Positions 53,582 through 62,878 of a stretch of DNA of 64,000 nucleotides are shown in pieces (position 1 is the first letter of the stretch; each line of letters begins with the position of its first letter). A program made the position numbers and the translations under genes. Source of the DNA: Pirellulales bacterium (GTDB taxonomy: Bacteria; Planctomycetota; Planctomycetia; Pirellulales; PALSA-1355); the NCBI GenBank assembly GCA_022844125.1, contig JALHMI010000009.1:248001-312000 (forward strand). The letters run 5' to 3'. The notes under the pieces are model-generated. The model ran no database searches and was not told the origin of the DNA. It saw only the letters and a list, made by a program, of their open reading frames with translations.

Positions 53582-55987
53582 ATGGCCGTAGGGATGCTGA
53601 CGGCAATCCTCTCTGGATTTGTTCTGGCGATCCTCGCCCCTGGACTCAATCGCATGGTGCGCGGCGGCGCTGGGTGGCTGCTCGCATTGCTGCCTTTAGG
53701 ATTGGCAATCTCCTTTGCCAGCCACGCGCCGCTCATCGCATCGGGTAACGTCTTTTCCGAAAGCAACCCGTGGGTGCCGGCGCTGGGAGTCGATCTCTCG
53801 TTCCGCCTGGACGGATTGAGCATGCTGTTGTCACTACTCATTACTGGAGTGGGCGCCCTGATACTCGTCTATGCCGGCGGCTATCTGGCCGGTCACCCGC
53901 AGTTGGGCCGACTGTATGCATTTCTTCTGATGTTTATGGGGTCGATGCTGGGGCTCGTCCTCGCTGACAACATCCTGCTACTATTTGTGTTTTGGGAGCT
54001 GACGAGCATCAGCTCGTACCTCCTCATTGGCTTCGACCATGAGCGCGCCGCAGCTCGCTCGGCCGCCTTGCAAGCACTGCTCGTGACGGCCGGGGGAGGC
54101 CTCGCGCTCATGGCGGGCTTGCTACTGCTTGGCCAGGCGGGCGGAAGCCTGGAACTATCCACGCTCCTACTTCAAGCAGACTACCTTCATTCGCATCCGC
54201 TCTATCTGCCTAGCCTGGTGCTGATCCTGATCGGGGCATTTACAAAGTCGGCGCAGTTCCCATTTCACTTCTGGCTTCCGAGCGCGATGGAAGCGCCGAC
54301 GCCGGTCAGCGCGTATCTGCATTCGGCGACGATGGTCAAGGCAGGCATTTACCTGCTCGCGCGGCTTAGCCCGGCGCTCGGCGGCACAGACGCTTGGTTC
54401 TTGAGCGTGACCACGGTCGGAGGAGTCACTATGTTGTTGGGCGCCTGGCTGGCGCTTACGCAGTCGGACCTGAAGCGGATCTTGGCTTACTCGACGGTCA
54501 GCGCGCTGGGGACGCTAACGCTCCTGCTCGGGCTGGGGGGAACCCTGGCAGTCCAGGCGGCGATGGCATTTTTAGTCGGGCACGCTCTATACAAGGGCGC
54601 TTTGTTCCTCGTCGCTGGCACGCTCGACCACCAGACTGGCAGCCGCGACGTTGACCGGCTCAGCGGATTGTTCCGGGCCATGCCGATAACGGCGCTGGCG
54701 GCGGGAATTGCCGCGCTCTCGATGGCCGGCATTGCGCCACTGTTTGGTTTTCTCAGCAAGGAACTCTCTTACGAGGCCGCGCTTCGCGCCCCCGCGGCCG
54801 CCTGGATAACGGCGGCGGCCGTCACGGCGAACATTCTTCTCGCGGCCGCCGCGTTTATCGTCGGCATACGGCCCTTCGTGGGCAAAGCCGTTCCGACTCC
54901 CAAGCCCGCACGCGAGGCACCGCCCAGCTTGTGGTTGGGGAGTGTCGTGCTGGCCAGCTTGGGCGCGGTGATGGGCCTCTGGCCGGCGTTGGGAACGGAC
55001 GGGCTGCTGTCCGCGGCCGGGACGGCCGTTCTGGGCGAGACGGTAAGCATCCACCTGAGCTTGTGGCACGGGCTGACGCTGGCGCTCGCCTTGAGCGCAG
55101 TCACGCTCATCGGCGGAGTAATCGTTTACGTCAGTCGCGGGTTGCTGCGAAGATTGGCATCGCGCTGGGAAAGCCTCGGGCAATTTGGGCCTGCCCGTTG
55201 GTACGAGTTAGTTCTGCTGGGATTGAATGGGCTGGCGGGCGGCCAGACGCGACTGCTGCAGAGCGGCTATCTGCGCTATTACCTCATGATCGTTCTCGTT
55301 GCCACCGTAGGGCTCGCGGGCGCGACACTCGCTACGCGCGGTCATTTGGTGAAGCCGACGGATTGGTCGGGTTTACATTTCTACGACGTGGGACTCGTCG
55401 TGTTGATCCTGATGGCGACCATGGGCACGGTTCTCGCCCGGACCCGACTGGCCGCCATCGCGGCCCTGGGTGTGGTTGGTTACAGCGTAGCGCTGGTCTT
55501 TGTTCTGTTCGGCGCACCGGACGTGGCGATGACGCAATTCTTGATTGAAACGTTGACCGTCATCCTGTTTGTGTTGGTGTTCTACCACCTGCCAGAGACC
55601 CCGGCTTTGTCGAGCTCGCTGGCGCGGGGCCGGGACGCCGTGATCGCGGCCACGGTCGGAGTGTTAATGACTGCCTTTGTGCTGATCGCCACAGTCGTTC
55701 AGTACCAGCCGCCGATCTCGGAATACTTTGCCGAGCACGGCCTCCCCGACGCCCATGGCCGCAACCTAGTCAACGTGATCCTGGTCGACTTCCGCGGACT
55801 GGACACGCTGGGGGAGATCACCGTCCTGGCGGCGGCTGGGATTGGGGTGTACGCACTTCTAAAGCTGCGCGTTGGCAAGCAACGGGGCACGGCATCGGCG
55901 GCCCGCCGATCGGAGTTGGCTGGTGGCGTCGATGACGCGAGCCTCCCCATCGCCAACCCAATGCGGAAGGAAGGAGATGTCCCTTGA
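53582..55987 (+). CDS. mrpA: MrpA, Na+/H+ antiporter subunit A
   Basis: 801 residues with about 20 membrane helices. It belongs to the NuoL/MrpA family: [31 protein letters not shown], and the MrpA-specific C-terminal part ending in [20 protein letters not shown]. Together with MrpB-G it exchanges Na+ for H+ at alkaline pH or high salt. mrpB overlaps its stop. Confidence 0.94.
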   Translation: MAVGMLTAILSGFVLAILAPGLNRMVRGGAGWLLALLPLGLAISFASHAPLIASGNVFSESNPWVPALGVDLSFRLDGLSMLLSLLITGVGALILVYAGGYLAGHPQLGRLYAFLLMFMGSMLGLVLADNILLLFVFWELTSISSYLLIGFDHERAAARSAALQALLVTAGGGLALMAGLLLLGQAGGSLELSTLLLQADYLHSHPLYLPSLVLILIGAFTKSAQFPFHFWLPSAMEAPTPVSAYLHSATMVKAGIYLLARLSPALGGTDAWFLSVTTVGGVTMLLGAWLALTQSDLKRILAYSTVSALGTLTLLLGLGGTLAVQAAMAFLVGHALYKGALFLVAGTLDHQTGSRDVDRLSGLFRAMPITALAAGIAALSMAGIAPLFGFLSKELSYEAALRAPAAAWITAAAVTANILLAAAAFIVGIRPFVGKAVPTPKPAREAPPSLWLGSVVLASLGAVMGLWPALGTDGLLSAAGTAVLGETVSIHLSLWHGLTLALALSAVTLIGGVIVYVSRGLLRRLASRWESLGQFGPARWYELVLLGLNGLAGGQTRLLQSGYLRYYLMIVLVATVGLAGATLATRGHLVKPTDWSGLHFYDVGLVVLILMATMGTVLARTRLAAIAALGVVGYSVALVFVLFGAPDVAMTQFLIETLTVILFVLVFYHLPETPALSSSLARGRDAVIAATVGVLMTAFVLIATVVQYQPPISEYFAEHGLPDAHGRNLVNVILVDFRGLDTLGEITVLAAAGIGVYALLKLRVGKQRGTASAARRSELAGGVDDASLPIANPMRKEGDVP

Positions 55988-56397
55988 ATTCTCTTATCCT
56001 AAAAGTGGCGACGCGCTTCATGCTGCCACTGCTACTCCTCTTCTCGATCTTTCTGTTGCTGCGCGGCCACAATCAGCCGGGCGGTGGTTTCAGCGGAGGT
56101 CTGGTTGGCGCTTCTGCCTTCGTTCTGTACAGCTTCGCCTTTGGCGCACCGGAGACCCGGCAAGCGCTGGGCGTGGATCCAAGGGGCTTGATTGGCGCGG
56201 GCCTGCTCGTGGCCCTTGGCAGCGGCTTGCTCGCGTTCTTCGTGGGCCAGCCGTTTATGACCGGAGTGTGGGGCCAACTGGACGTACCCGGCCTTGGCGA
56301 GCTTCACTTGGGCACGCCACTGGTGTTTGACGCCGGCGTCTACCTGGTCGTCATCGGGGTCACGCTCTCGATCATCTTACCACTGGTAGAGGAGTGA
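55984..56397 (+). CDS. mrpB: MrpB, Na+/H+ antiporter subunit B
   Basis: 137 residues, starting at TTG 55984 with a GGAAGGAG site eight bases ahead and overlapping mrpA. The hallmark [17 protein letters not shown] is present, plus four membrane helices. TTG is a rare start here, but the ribosome site and coupling support it. Confidence 0.93.
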   Translation: MNSLILKVATRFMLPLLLLFSIFLLLRGHNQPGGGFSGGLVGASAFVLYSFAFGAPETRQALGVDPRGLIGAGLLVALGSGLLAFFVGQPFMTGVWGQLDVPGLGELHLGTPLVFDAGVYLVVIGVTLSIILPLVEE

Positions 56398-56398
56398 T

Positions 56399-56746
56399 AT
56401 GGCAACGCTCTTGGCGATTCTCATCGGCGTTCTATACGCGGCCGGCGTCTACCTGATGCTGCGGCGCAGCCTGTTTAAGCTGATCCTCGGGTTGGTGCTG
56501 TTGGCGCACGGGGCGAACCTGCTGATCTTCACGGCTGGGGGGCTTACCCGCGCCCAGCCGCCGATCATTCCGCCGGACGCCACGGCGCTGCCCGTTTCGT
56601 CAGCGGATCCGCTGACCCAGGCCTTGATCCTGACGGCCATTGTGATTGGCTTTAGCGTCCTGGCGTTTGCGTTGGTGCTGTTCCACCGCGTCTATCAGAC
56701 TAGCGGTAGCGACGACCCGGATGAGCTCAAGGTGGGCGACCGATGA
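56399..56746 (+). CDS. mrpC: MrpC, Na+/H+ antiporter subunit C (NuoK-like)
   Basis: 115 residues, three membrane helices. [20 protein letters not shown] and [20 protein letters not shown] mark the MrpC/NuoK family. It starts one base after mrpB and overlaps mrpD by four bases. Confidence 0.93.
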   Translation: MATLLAILIGVLYAAGVYLMLRRSLFKLILGLVLLAHGANLLIFTAGGLTRAQPPIIPPDATALPVSSADPLTQALILTAIVIGFSVLAFALVLFHRVYQTSGSDDPDELKVGDR

Positions 56747-58263
56747 ACTTGCTGCTGGTCCTACCGCTGGTGATCCCGCTCTTAACGGCCACCTTTTCGC
56801 TGTTGGCCTGGCGTCGGCTGGCGATCCAGCGAAAGCTGGCGGTCGTCGGCACCGCGGCGCTCCTCGGCGGCGGAGTGGCCTTGCTGACCTTAGTCTGGAC
56901 ACGTGGAATCGTGGCAACTCAGTTGGGGGCATGGCCGGCTCCCTTTGGCATTACGCTGGTCGCAGACATGTTCAGCGCCATCATGGTGGTGCTGGCAGGA
57001 GTGATCGGTCTGGCCGTGGCGGTTTACTCGTTGGCGAGCATGGACGAGCCGCGCGAGTCGTTTGGCTATTACCCGCTGTTGCAGATCCTGCTCATGGGCG
57101 TGTGTGGCGCTTTTCTAACGGGGGACTTTTTCAACCTCTACGTCTGGTTCGAGGTCATGCTGATGGCTTCGTTCGTGCTGTTGGCGCTGGGTGGCGAGCC
57201 AGACCAGTTGCGCGGGGCGATCAAGTACGTCACGCTCAACCTGCTGGCGTCCGCCCTGTTCCTGGCGGCGGTCGGCATCCTCTATGGCGTGACAGGTACG
57301 CTGAACATGGCGGATTTGGCGCGCAAACTTAGCGCGGTGGCCGAGCCCGGAACGATGACCGCCCTGGCGATGCTGTTCCTGATGGCGTTTGGCATCAAGG
57401 CGGCCGTCTTCCCGTTGTTCTTCTGGTTGCCGGCCTCGTATCACACTCCGCCAGTGGCCGTGTCGGCGGTGTTCGCCGGCTTGCTCACGAAGGTTGGCGT
57501 CTACGCGCTCATACGGGTCTTCACGCTGATCTTCGTCGCAGATGCAGGATACACCCACACGCTGATTCTCGTCATCGCCGGGCTGACGATGGTCACGGGA
57601 GTGCTTGGCGCTGCGGCTCAGCACGAGTTCCGCCGCATCCTCTCGTTCCACATCATCAGCCAGATCGGCTACATGATCCTGGGGCTCGGATTGGCCGGGC
57701 TGACGGACTCCCCAGCCATCTCGACGCTGGCGCTGGCCGGTTCGGTCTTTTACATCATGCATCACATCATCGTAAAGACGAATCTGTTTCTGGTGAGCGG
57801 CGTGGCCCAGAGGCTGGGCGGCTCGTTCGAGCTGAAGGAGCTCGGCGGCCTGTACCGCGCTGACCCAGGGCTGACCGTCTTGTTCCTGATCCCGGCCTTA
57901 TCTCTGGCAGGGATGCCGCCCCTGTCCGGCTTCTTCGCCAAGCTCTCGCTGGTTCAGGCTGGACTCGGAGCGGAACAATATGTGATCGTCGCCGTGGCCT
58001 TGGTGGTCGGGCTACTGACCCTCTTTTCGATGACCAAGATTTGGGCCGAGGCATTCTGGAAAGCTGCGCCCGCGGACTCGCCGCGGCAGACACTCAGCGC
58101 CGCGGAAAAACGCAATCTCCTGCTGCCGATTGGCATGCTGGCCGCAATGACCGTAACCATCGGGCTGGCAGCGGAACCAGTCTTCGCGCTGGCAACTCGG
58201 GCGGCGGAACAATTGACCGACCGAGACGCGTACATCCGCACCGTTCTGGGAGAACCACAATGA
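56743..58263 (+). CDS. mrpD: MrpD, Na+/H+ antiporter subunit D
   Basis: 506 residues, a NuoN/MrpD-type transporter with about 14 membrane helices: [55 protein letters not shown]. With MrpA it forms the ion path. It overlaps mrpC and mrpE. Confidence 0.94.
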   Translation: MNLLLVLPLVIPLLTATFSLLAWRRLAIQRKLAVVGTAALLGGGVALLTLVWTRGIVATQLGAWPAPFGITLVADMFSAIMVVLAGVIGLAVAVYSLASMDEPRESFGYYPLLQILLMGVCGAFLTGDFFNLYVWFEVMLMASFVLLALGGEPDQLRGAIKYVTLNLLASALFLAAVGILYGVTGTLNMADLARKLSAVAEPGTMTALAMLFLMAFGIKAAVFPLFFWLPASYHTPPVAVSAVFAGLLTKVGVYALIRVFTLIFVADAGYTHTLILVIAGLTMVTGVLGAAAQHEFRRILSFHIISQIGYMILGLGLAGLTDSPAISTLALAGSVFYIMHHIIVKTNLFLVSGVAQRLGGSFELKELGGLYRADPGLTVLFLIPALSLAGMPPLSGFFAKLSLVQAGLGAEQYVIVAVALVVGLLTLFSMTKIWAEAFWKAAPADSPRQTLSAAEKRNLLLPIGMLAAMTVTIGLAAEPVFALATRAAEQLTDRDAYIRTVLGEPQ

Positions 58264-58739
58264 GGATGTTCTTGTGGAATCTCTTGCTGGCGTTAGCCTG
58301 GACTGTCTCCACCGGCCAGTTCACAGTGGCGAACCTCCTGGTCGGCCTCGTCCTGGGTTACTTCATCCTTCTGTTCGCCGGCCGGGCCATAGGCTACTCC
58401 TCGTACTTTTCGAAGGTGCCGCAAGTTGTCGCCTTCGCCTTGTTCTACTTCGGGCAACTCATACTCGCGAACCTGCGAGTCGCCTACGATGTGGTCACGC
58501 CTACACATTACATGCAACCCGGTGTGATCGCCATTCCCCTCGACGCCCATACGGACGCCGAGATCACTCTGCTGGCCAACCTGATCACATTAACTCCGGG
58601 TACATTGGCCCTGGATTTATCGGCTGACAGATCGGTCCTCTATGTCCACGCTATGTATATCAACAACTGCGATGTTGAAGAGGCCCGTCGGCAGATTAAG
58701 GAAGGCCTGGAGCGCCGCGTGCTGGAGTTACTGCGATGA
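58260..58739 (+). CDS. mrpE: MrpE, Na+/H+ antiporter subunit E
   Basis: 159 residues from ATG 58260, overlapping mrpD (ATGA); the same frame continues upstream inside mrpD without meaning. Two or three membrane helices are followed by [20 protein letters not shown], the MrpE signature. Confidence 0.92.
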   Translation: MRMFLWNLLLALAWTVSTGQFTVANLLVGLVLGYFILLFAGRAIGYSSYFSKVPQVVAFALFYFGQLILANLRVAYDVVTPTHYMQPGVIAIPLDAHTDAEITLLANLITLTPGTLALDLSADRSVLYVHAMYINNCDVEEARRQIKEGLERRVLELLR

Positions 58740-59026
58740 ATCTGGATGACATTACGCTCCTGGAAGGGGCGGTCATGCTGGGACTTGTCATGACGGGTCT
58801 TGCCATGTTTCTGGCTTTCTTCCGCTTAGTCCGCGGCCCGAGTCTGCCCGACCGAGTGGTAGCGCTCGATCTGATCGGGATCATCGCCGTGGGTGTGATC
58901 GCTGCTTACGACATTCTCACCGAGCAGCCGGTCCTTCTCGACGCCGCCACGGTGGTGGCACTCGTAGCGTTTCTGGGGACGGTGGCATTCGCACGATATG
59001 TCGAGAGGAGACAGCAAGATGAATGA
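58736..59026 (+). CDS. mrpF: MrpF, Na+/H+ antiporter subunit F
   Basis: 96 residues, three membrane helices with the family motif RGPSLPDRVVALDLIG. It overlaps mrpE by four bases and mrpG by eight. Confidence 0.92.
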   Translation: MNLDDITLLEGAVMLGLVMTGLAMFLAFFRLVRGPSLPDRVVALDLIGIIAVGVIAAYDILTEQPVLLDAATVVALVAFLGTVAFARYVERRQQDE

Positions 59027-59411
59027 CGTGGTGACTGCCGTGCTTATCGTCGTGGGCGGCGCGTTCATGCTGTTGGCCGGAGTGGGCATCGTCCGCATGC
59101 CCGATCTCTTCATGCGGATGCAAGCCGCCACGAAAGCCGCCACGTTGGGCGCCGGCTGCATGTTGATGGCCGTGGCAGTCCATTTTGGCGAGCTAACCGT
59201 CGTAACCCGTGCTCTGCTGGTGACCGCGTTCGTCTTTCTTACCGCGCCGGTCGCAGCCCACATGATCGCCCGGGCGGCTTACTCGGTCGGCACGCCACTC
59301 TGGAAGGGTACCATCGCCGACGAGTTTCGCTGCGAGAATGATCGAGTGGGACAATCGGCTGGGGAGACTTCCACTGCGCAACGAGCTAATCCCGCGGCGC
59401 GAGAGAAGTGA
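59019..59411 (+). CDS. mrpG: MrpG, Na+/H+ antiporter subunit G
   Basis: 130 residues from ATG 59019 behind AGAGGAG. Three membrane helices, LLAGVGIVRMPDLFMRMQAA and FLTAPVAAHMIARAAY match MrpG. It is the last gene of the mrp operon; the last ~30 residues are a variable hydrophilic tail. Confidence 0.91.
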   Translation: MNDVVTAVLIVVGGAFMLLAGVGIVRMPDLFMRMQAATKAATLGAGCMLMAVAVHFGELTVVTRALLVTAFVFLTAPVAAHMIARAAYSVGTPLWKGTIADEFRCENDRVGQSAGETSTAQRANPAAREK

Positions 59412-59621
59412 TACCTCCTTTGCGTGCGCAGGGGCAGTTGAGCGAAAGGGCGTTCAAAATTCCATCATCCATCAAGTTGCCGGTCTCTTGTCTGTCAACG
59501 CGGGTGGATCTCAACGTTTCTTCTAACCAGACGACCAATTGACGGTGTCCCTCTTGCCGAGGCCGTGCGTCAGTATCTTCACGCCGGATCTTCACGCCGG
59601 GTTTCCGCGGCCTGTACAGCT

Positions 59622-60620
59622 CTACTGCCACAGGTAAAGCGTGACGAGCGCAATCAACACCATCAGGATGATAAGGCTTGCATCGGGCTCGAACAGCCAA
59701 TATCGCTTCTCGGCCTGGTAAAGCAGGCTCAGGACCGCCACTGCGGTGATGAGGATTGCCCACGCTGCGGTTAGCGCGTGTGCCGACGAAAGAGCGGTGA
59801 ACAAAGGTCCTGCTTGAAACAGATCGACGAACGCCAGGATGACCATGTTGAAGACGTTGCTGCCGAAGATGTTTCCGATTGCCATATCGAAGGCGCCTCG
59901 GCGCACCGCCGCGAACGTGGTAACCACCTCAGGAAGCGCAGTCGACAGGGCCACCAACGTCGTACCGACGAAAGTTCCGCCTAATCCCGTTCGCTCGGCC
60001 AAGCCGTCGGCGGACCGGGCAAGGAAGGGCGCCGCGACAAAAATGGCGGCGGCCGACACCAGATAGCCGACGATTGTCCCTGGTAACGTATACGACCCCG
60101 GCTCCGACTCCTCGTCTTTTTCGCCGCTCTCGGAATTGGCAGCGACCCGTTGCTCCAGGTAGAGTAGTCGCAAACAGAACCCTAAGGCGATAACCAGTAC
60201 GAATGACTCAATACCGACCCAGCCGAAAAGACTCCACCCAGGACGGATCAGAAGAAAGATCAACACCAGGGCCGTCATGACGATGCCCGCCCCGCCACCC
60301 AGAGCGTGGGCCGCGGCAGTGGAGGAGAGCATCCTGCCGCGGGAATAATGTGTTAAGTCCAGGCAGCCCAAGATCAGCAAATTCATTAGGCTACTTCCTA
60401 GCACGTCCCCGGCCGTCAGATCCACGGCTCCAATTAGCGCGGCGTTGGCTCCAATTGCCGCCTCCGGCAGGGAAGTGCCGACGGCCAAGAGGAGCATGCC
60501 GGCCAGCGTGCGACCTAGGCCAGTCAGGCCCGCGATGCGGTCGGCGAACCGGGTTAAGTAGCCCCCGGCCACAATGATCACCGCCGCTGGGATGCTGAAT
60601 TGAAGGAAGTAAGCGAGCAT
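59622..60620 (-). CDS. CaCA-family Na+/Ca2+ (cation) exchanger
   Basis: 332 residues from ATG 60620; an in-frame TTG upstream is less likely. It has about ten membrane helices and the two inverted alpha repeats of the CaCA superfamily: MLLLAVGTSLPEAAIGANAA with GDVLGSSLMNLLIL, and LVALSTALPEVVTTFAAVRR with GNIFGSNVFNMVIL. A hydrophilic loop with a Glu/Ser-rich stretch (ANSESGEKDEESEPGSY) lies between them. It exchanges Ca2+ for Na+ or H+ and fits the ion block. Confidence 0.9.
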   Translation of the reverse strand: MLAYFLQFSIPAAVIIVAGGYLTRFADRIAGLTGLGRTLAGMLLLAVGTSLPEAAIGANAALIGAVDLTAGDVLGSSLMNLLILGCLDLTHYSRGRMLSSTAAAHALGGGAGIVMTALVLIFLLIRPGWSLFGWVGIESFVLVIALGFCLRLLYLEQRVAANSESGEKDEESEPGSYTLPGTIVGYLVSAAAIFVAAPFLARSADGLAERTGLGGTFVGTTLVALSTALPEVVTTFAAVRRGAFDMAIGNIFGSNVFNMVILAFVDLFQAGPLFTALSSAHALTAAWAILITAVAVLSLLYQAEKRYWLFEPDASLIILMVLIALVTLYLWQ

Positions 60621-60961
60621 GTCATGTGGCTCGATTTGCGAAGCATTCCGCAATCTATTGACACAGAATTTTGCTGGCGGTGGCTAGCGCAGCGATGCAT
60701 CTCCAGTGCCAACCCCGCATTCTCTATTGCCTTGCTCGTTTCCCAGTCCACGGCCCATGGTCCCACACAAACAGTCGGCTGGCGTAGTGGCCACCAAGTT
60801 GGATAAGGCCCGCTCAGCCTGAATTATTTCGGCGTTGCCGCCATTTGTCGCGTCACTTCGACTCCAACTTCTCACTCCAAATTGTCAGTGTCGGTACAAG
60901 CGTTGCACTATCCGATGTAGATAGACCGATCACAAGGCCGTGTCTTCGTTGGAGGCTCCAG
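60621..60961. other. Divergent intergenic region, nothing supported
   Basis: 341 bases between the exchanger and the SDR. No hairpin or clear promoter pair was seen. The SDR frame runs back to 60845 without homology. Confidence 0.5.
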
Positions 60962-61840
60962 ATGCAACGTTGGCAAACTGAGAATCGACCAAAATCTCCT
61001 CCACCGCAAACCCAACCTAAGCCCGGCCTCGATTCAGAGATGACACCGGAGCCTCGCTACCAAGCCCCGCTCTACAAAGGCGCGGAGAAGCTCGAAGGCA
61101 AGGTCGCGCTCATTACGGGAGGCGACTCTGGTATCGGCCGAGCGATCGCCATCCTGTACGCGCGCGAAGGCGCCGATGTGGCCATCGTTTACCTGCCGCC
61201 GGAACAGTCCGACGCCGAAACGGCGGCCCGCGCAGTCGAAAAAGAAGGACGGAAGTCGCTGCTGCTGCCAGGAGATGTGACGAGTCGCGAGTTCTGCCAA
61301 TCGGCGGTGGACAAAACGGTTAACACACTCGGGCGACTCGATATCCTCGTGAACAATGCAGCGTATCAACAAACGACGAAAGACTTCGCCGACATCTCCG
61401 ACGAACAATGGGATCTGACCTTCCGCACGAACATTTCCGGCTATTTCTACATGGCCCAGGCTGCCTTGCCGCACCTCAAACCAGGGGCCGCAATTATCAA
61501 TTGCGGGTCCATCACTGGCTTTGAAGGGAGCAAGACCCTCGTCGATTATGCGTCGACCAAGGGCGCGATTCACGCCTTCACGAAGTCGCTGGCCCAAAAT
61601 CTGGCGGAGAAAGGGATCAGGGTGAACTGCGTCGCGCCAGGTCCCATCTGGACGCCACTGCAACCCGTCTCCAAACCGGCCGAGCAAGTCGCCGAGCATG
61701 GCGAAGATACTCCGCTCAAACGACCAGGCCAGCCGGAAGAGGTTGCTCCAGCCTTTGTATTCTTCGCCTCCGAGGCGGATTCGAGTTATATCAGCGGCGA
61801 AGTGCTGACCGTGCTTGGCTGGGAAACTCGCGCAGCGTAG
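60962..61840 (+). CDS. SDR oxidoreductase (YghA/YhdF-like, stress-associated)
   Basis: 292 residues from ATG 60962, with GGAGG six bases ahead. A Pro/Gln-rich leader precedes the Rossmann site LITGGDSGIGRAIA; DILVNNAAYQ, INCGSI and catalytic YASTKGAIHAFTKSLAQNL follow, and it ends SSYISGEVLTVLGWETRAA. The long N-terminal leader and sequence pattern fit the YghA/YhdF group of general-stress SDRs. Substrate not known. Confidence 0.87.
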   Translation: MQRWQTENRPKSPPPQTQPKPGLDSEMTPEPRYQAPLYKGAEKLEGKVALITGGDSGIGRAIAILYAREGADVAIVYLPPEQSDAETAARAVEKEGRKSLLLPGDVTSREFCQSAVDKTVNTLGRLDILVNNAAYQQTTKDFADISDEQWDLTFRTNISGYFYMAQAALPHLKPGAAIINCGSITGFEGSKTLVDYASTKGAIHAFTKSLAQNLAEKGIRVNCVAPGPIWTPLQPVSKPAEQVAEHGEDTPLKRPGQPEEVAPAFVFFASEADSSYISGEVLTVLGWETRAA

Positions 61841-61866
61841 CGACCAATCTCCGCGGGTGATGATTC

Positions 61867-62871
61867 ATGTCGTCCCTTTCCCGTCACCGGGCGATCGTCG
61901 TCGTGACCGGCGCCTCCGCAGGCGTGGGCCGGGCTGTGGTGCGTCGTTTCGCCAAGCACGGAGCGAGAGTCGCGTTGCTCGCTCGGGGTCGAGCAGGTCT
62001 TGAGGCCGCTCGCGCGGAAGTCGAGCAGGCAGGTAGCGAAGCTCTGGTGCTTCCCACCGATGTCGCCGACGCCGCGGCCGTCGAAGCTGCTGCCGCCGCC
62101 GTGGAAGAACGCTTTGGACCCATCGATATCTGGATCAACAACGCAATGGTCTCCGTCTTTTCGCCTGTCAAGCAAATGACCGCAGAAGACTATCGCCGGG
62201 TGACGGAAGTCACCTATCTCGGCTATGTGTACGGCACGCTGGCGGCACTCAAACGCATGGTGCCGCGAGATCGCGGCATGATCGTGCAAGTCGGGAGTGC
62301 GCTTTCTTACCGCGGCATTCCGTTACAATCAGCTTACTGTGCAGCTAAGCACGCCATCGAAGGATTCTCGGAGTCAGTCCGCACGGAATTGATTCACGAT
62401 CGCAGCCAGATACGCATCACCTTAGTCCATTTGCCAGCTGTTAACACGCCGCAGCATACCTGGTCGAAGAGTCGCATGCCGCGGAAGGCCCAGCCCGTGC
62501 CTCCCATCTTTCAACCCGAACTCGCCGCGGAGGCCATCTACCACGCGGCCTACCATTACCGCCGCGAATGGACTCTCGCGATGATCACTGACCTCGTGCT
62601 AGCCGGCAACGCACTCGCGCCGGGCGTGGGTGATTGGTACATGGCCCGCACGGGCTACGAGTCGCAAATGACCGACGAACCAGAAGATCCCGATCGTCCG
62701 CACAATCTGTGGAATCCACTCCCGGGCGACTACGGCGCTCACGGCCGGTTTCGTGCGAAAGCTCGCTCATGGAGTGTGCAATGGTGGCTTACCCGTCACC
62801 GCTGGGCCGTGTGGCTGGTCGCCGCCCTGCTCGTTGGCTTGGGAATTATGGCGTGGAACATGATCGACTAA
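61867..62871 (+). CDS. SDR oxidoreductase with a C-terminal membrane anchor
   Basis: 334 residues. Rossmann site VVTGASAGVGRAVVRR, WINNAMVSVF, catalytic Ser in QVGSALSYRG and Tyr-Lys in SAYCAAKHAI. After the SDR fold comes an extra region of about 80 residues ending in a membrane helix (AVWLVAALLVGLGIMAWNMI). It starts 26 bases after the preceding SDR and precedes the GH13 gene, so probably one operon. A lipid-like substrate is possible. Confidence 0.86.
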   Translation: MSSLSRHRAIVVVTGASAGVGRAVVRRFAKHGARVALLARGRAGLEAARAEVEQAGSEALVLPTDVADAAAVEAAAAAVEERFGPIDIWINNAMVSVFSPVKQMTAEDYRRVTEVTYLGYVYGTLAALKRMVPRDRGMIVQVGSALSYRGIPLQSAYCAAKHAIEGFSESVRTELIHDRSQIRITLVHLPAVNTPQHTWSKSRMPRKAQPVPPIFQPELAAEAIYHAAYHYRREWTLAMITDLVLAGNALAPGVGDWYMARTGYESQMTDEPEDPDRPHNLWNPLPGDYGAHGRFRAKARSWSVQWWLTRHRWAVWLVAALLVGLGIMAWNMID

Positions 62872-62878
62872 CCGCCCA

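Noticed and set aside
53257-53841. 194-codon minus-strand open frame between kdp and mrp
   Set aside because: It runs into the start of mrpA, is low-complexity and has no recognisable domain; I treat the region as regulatory.
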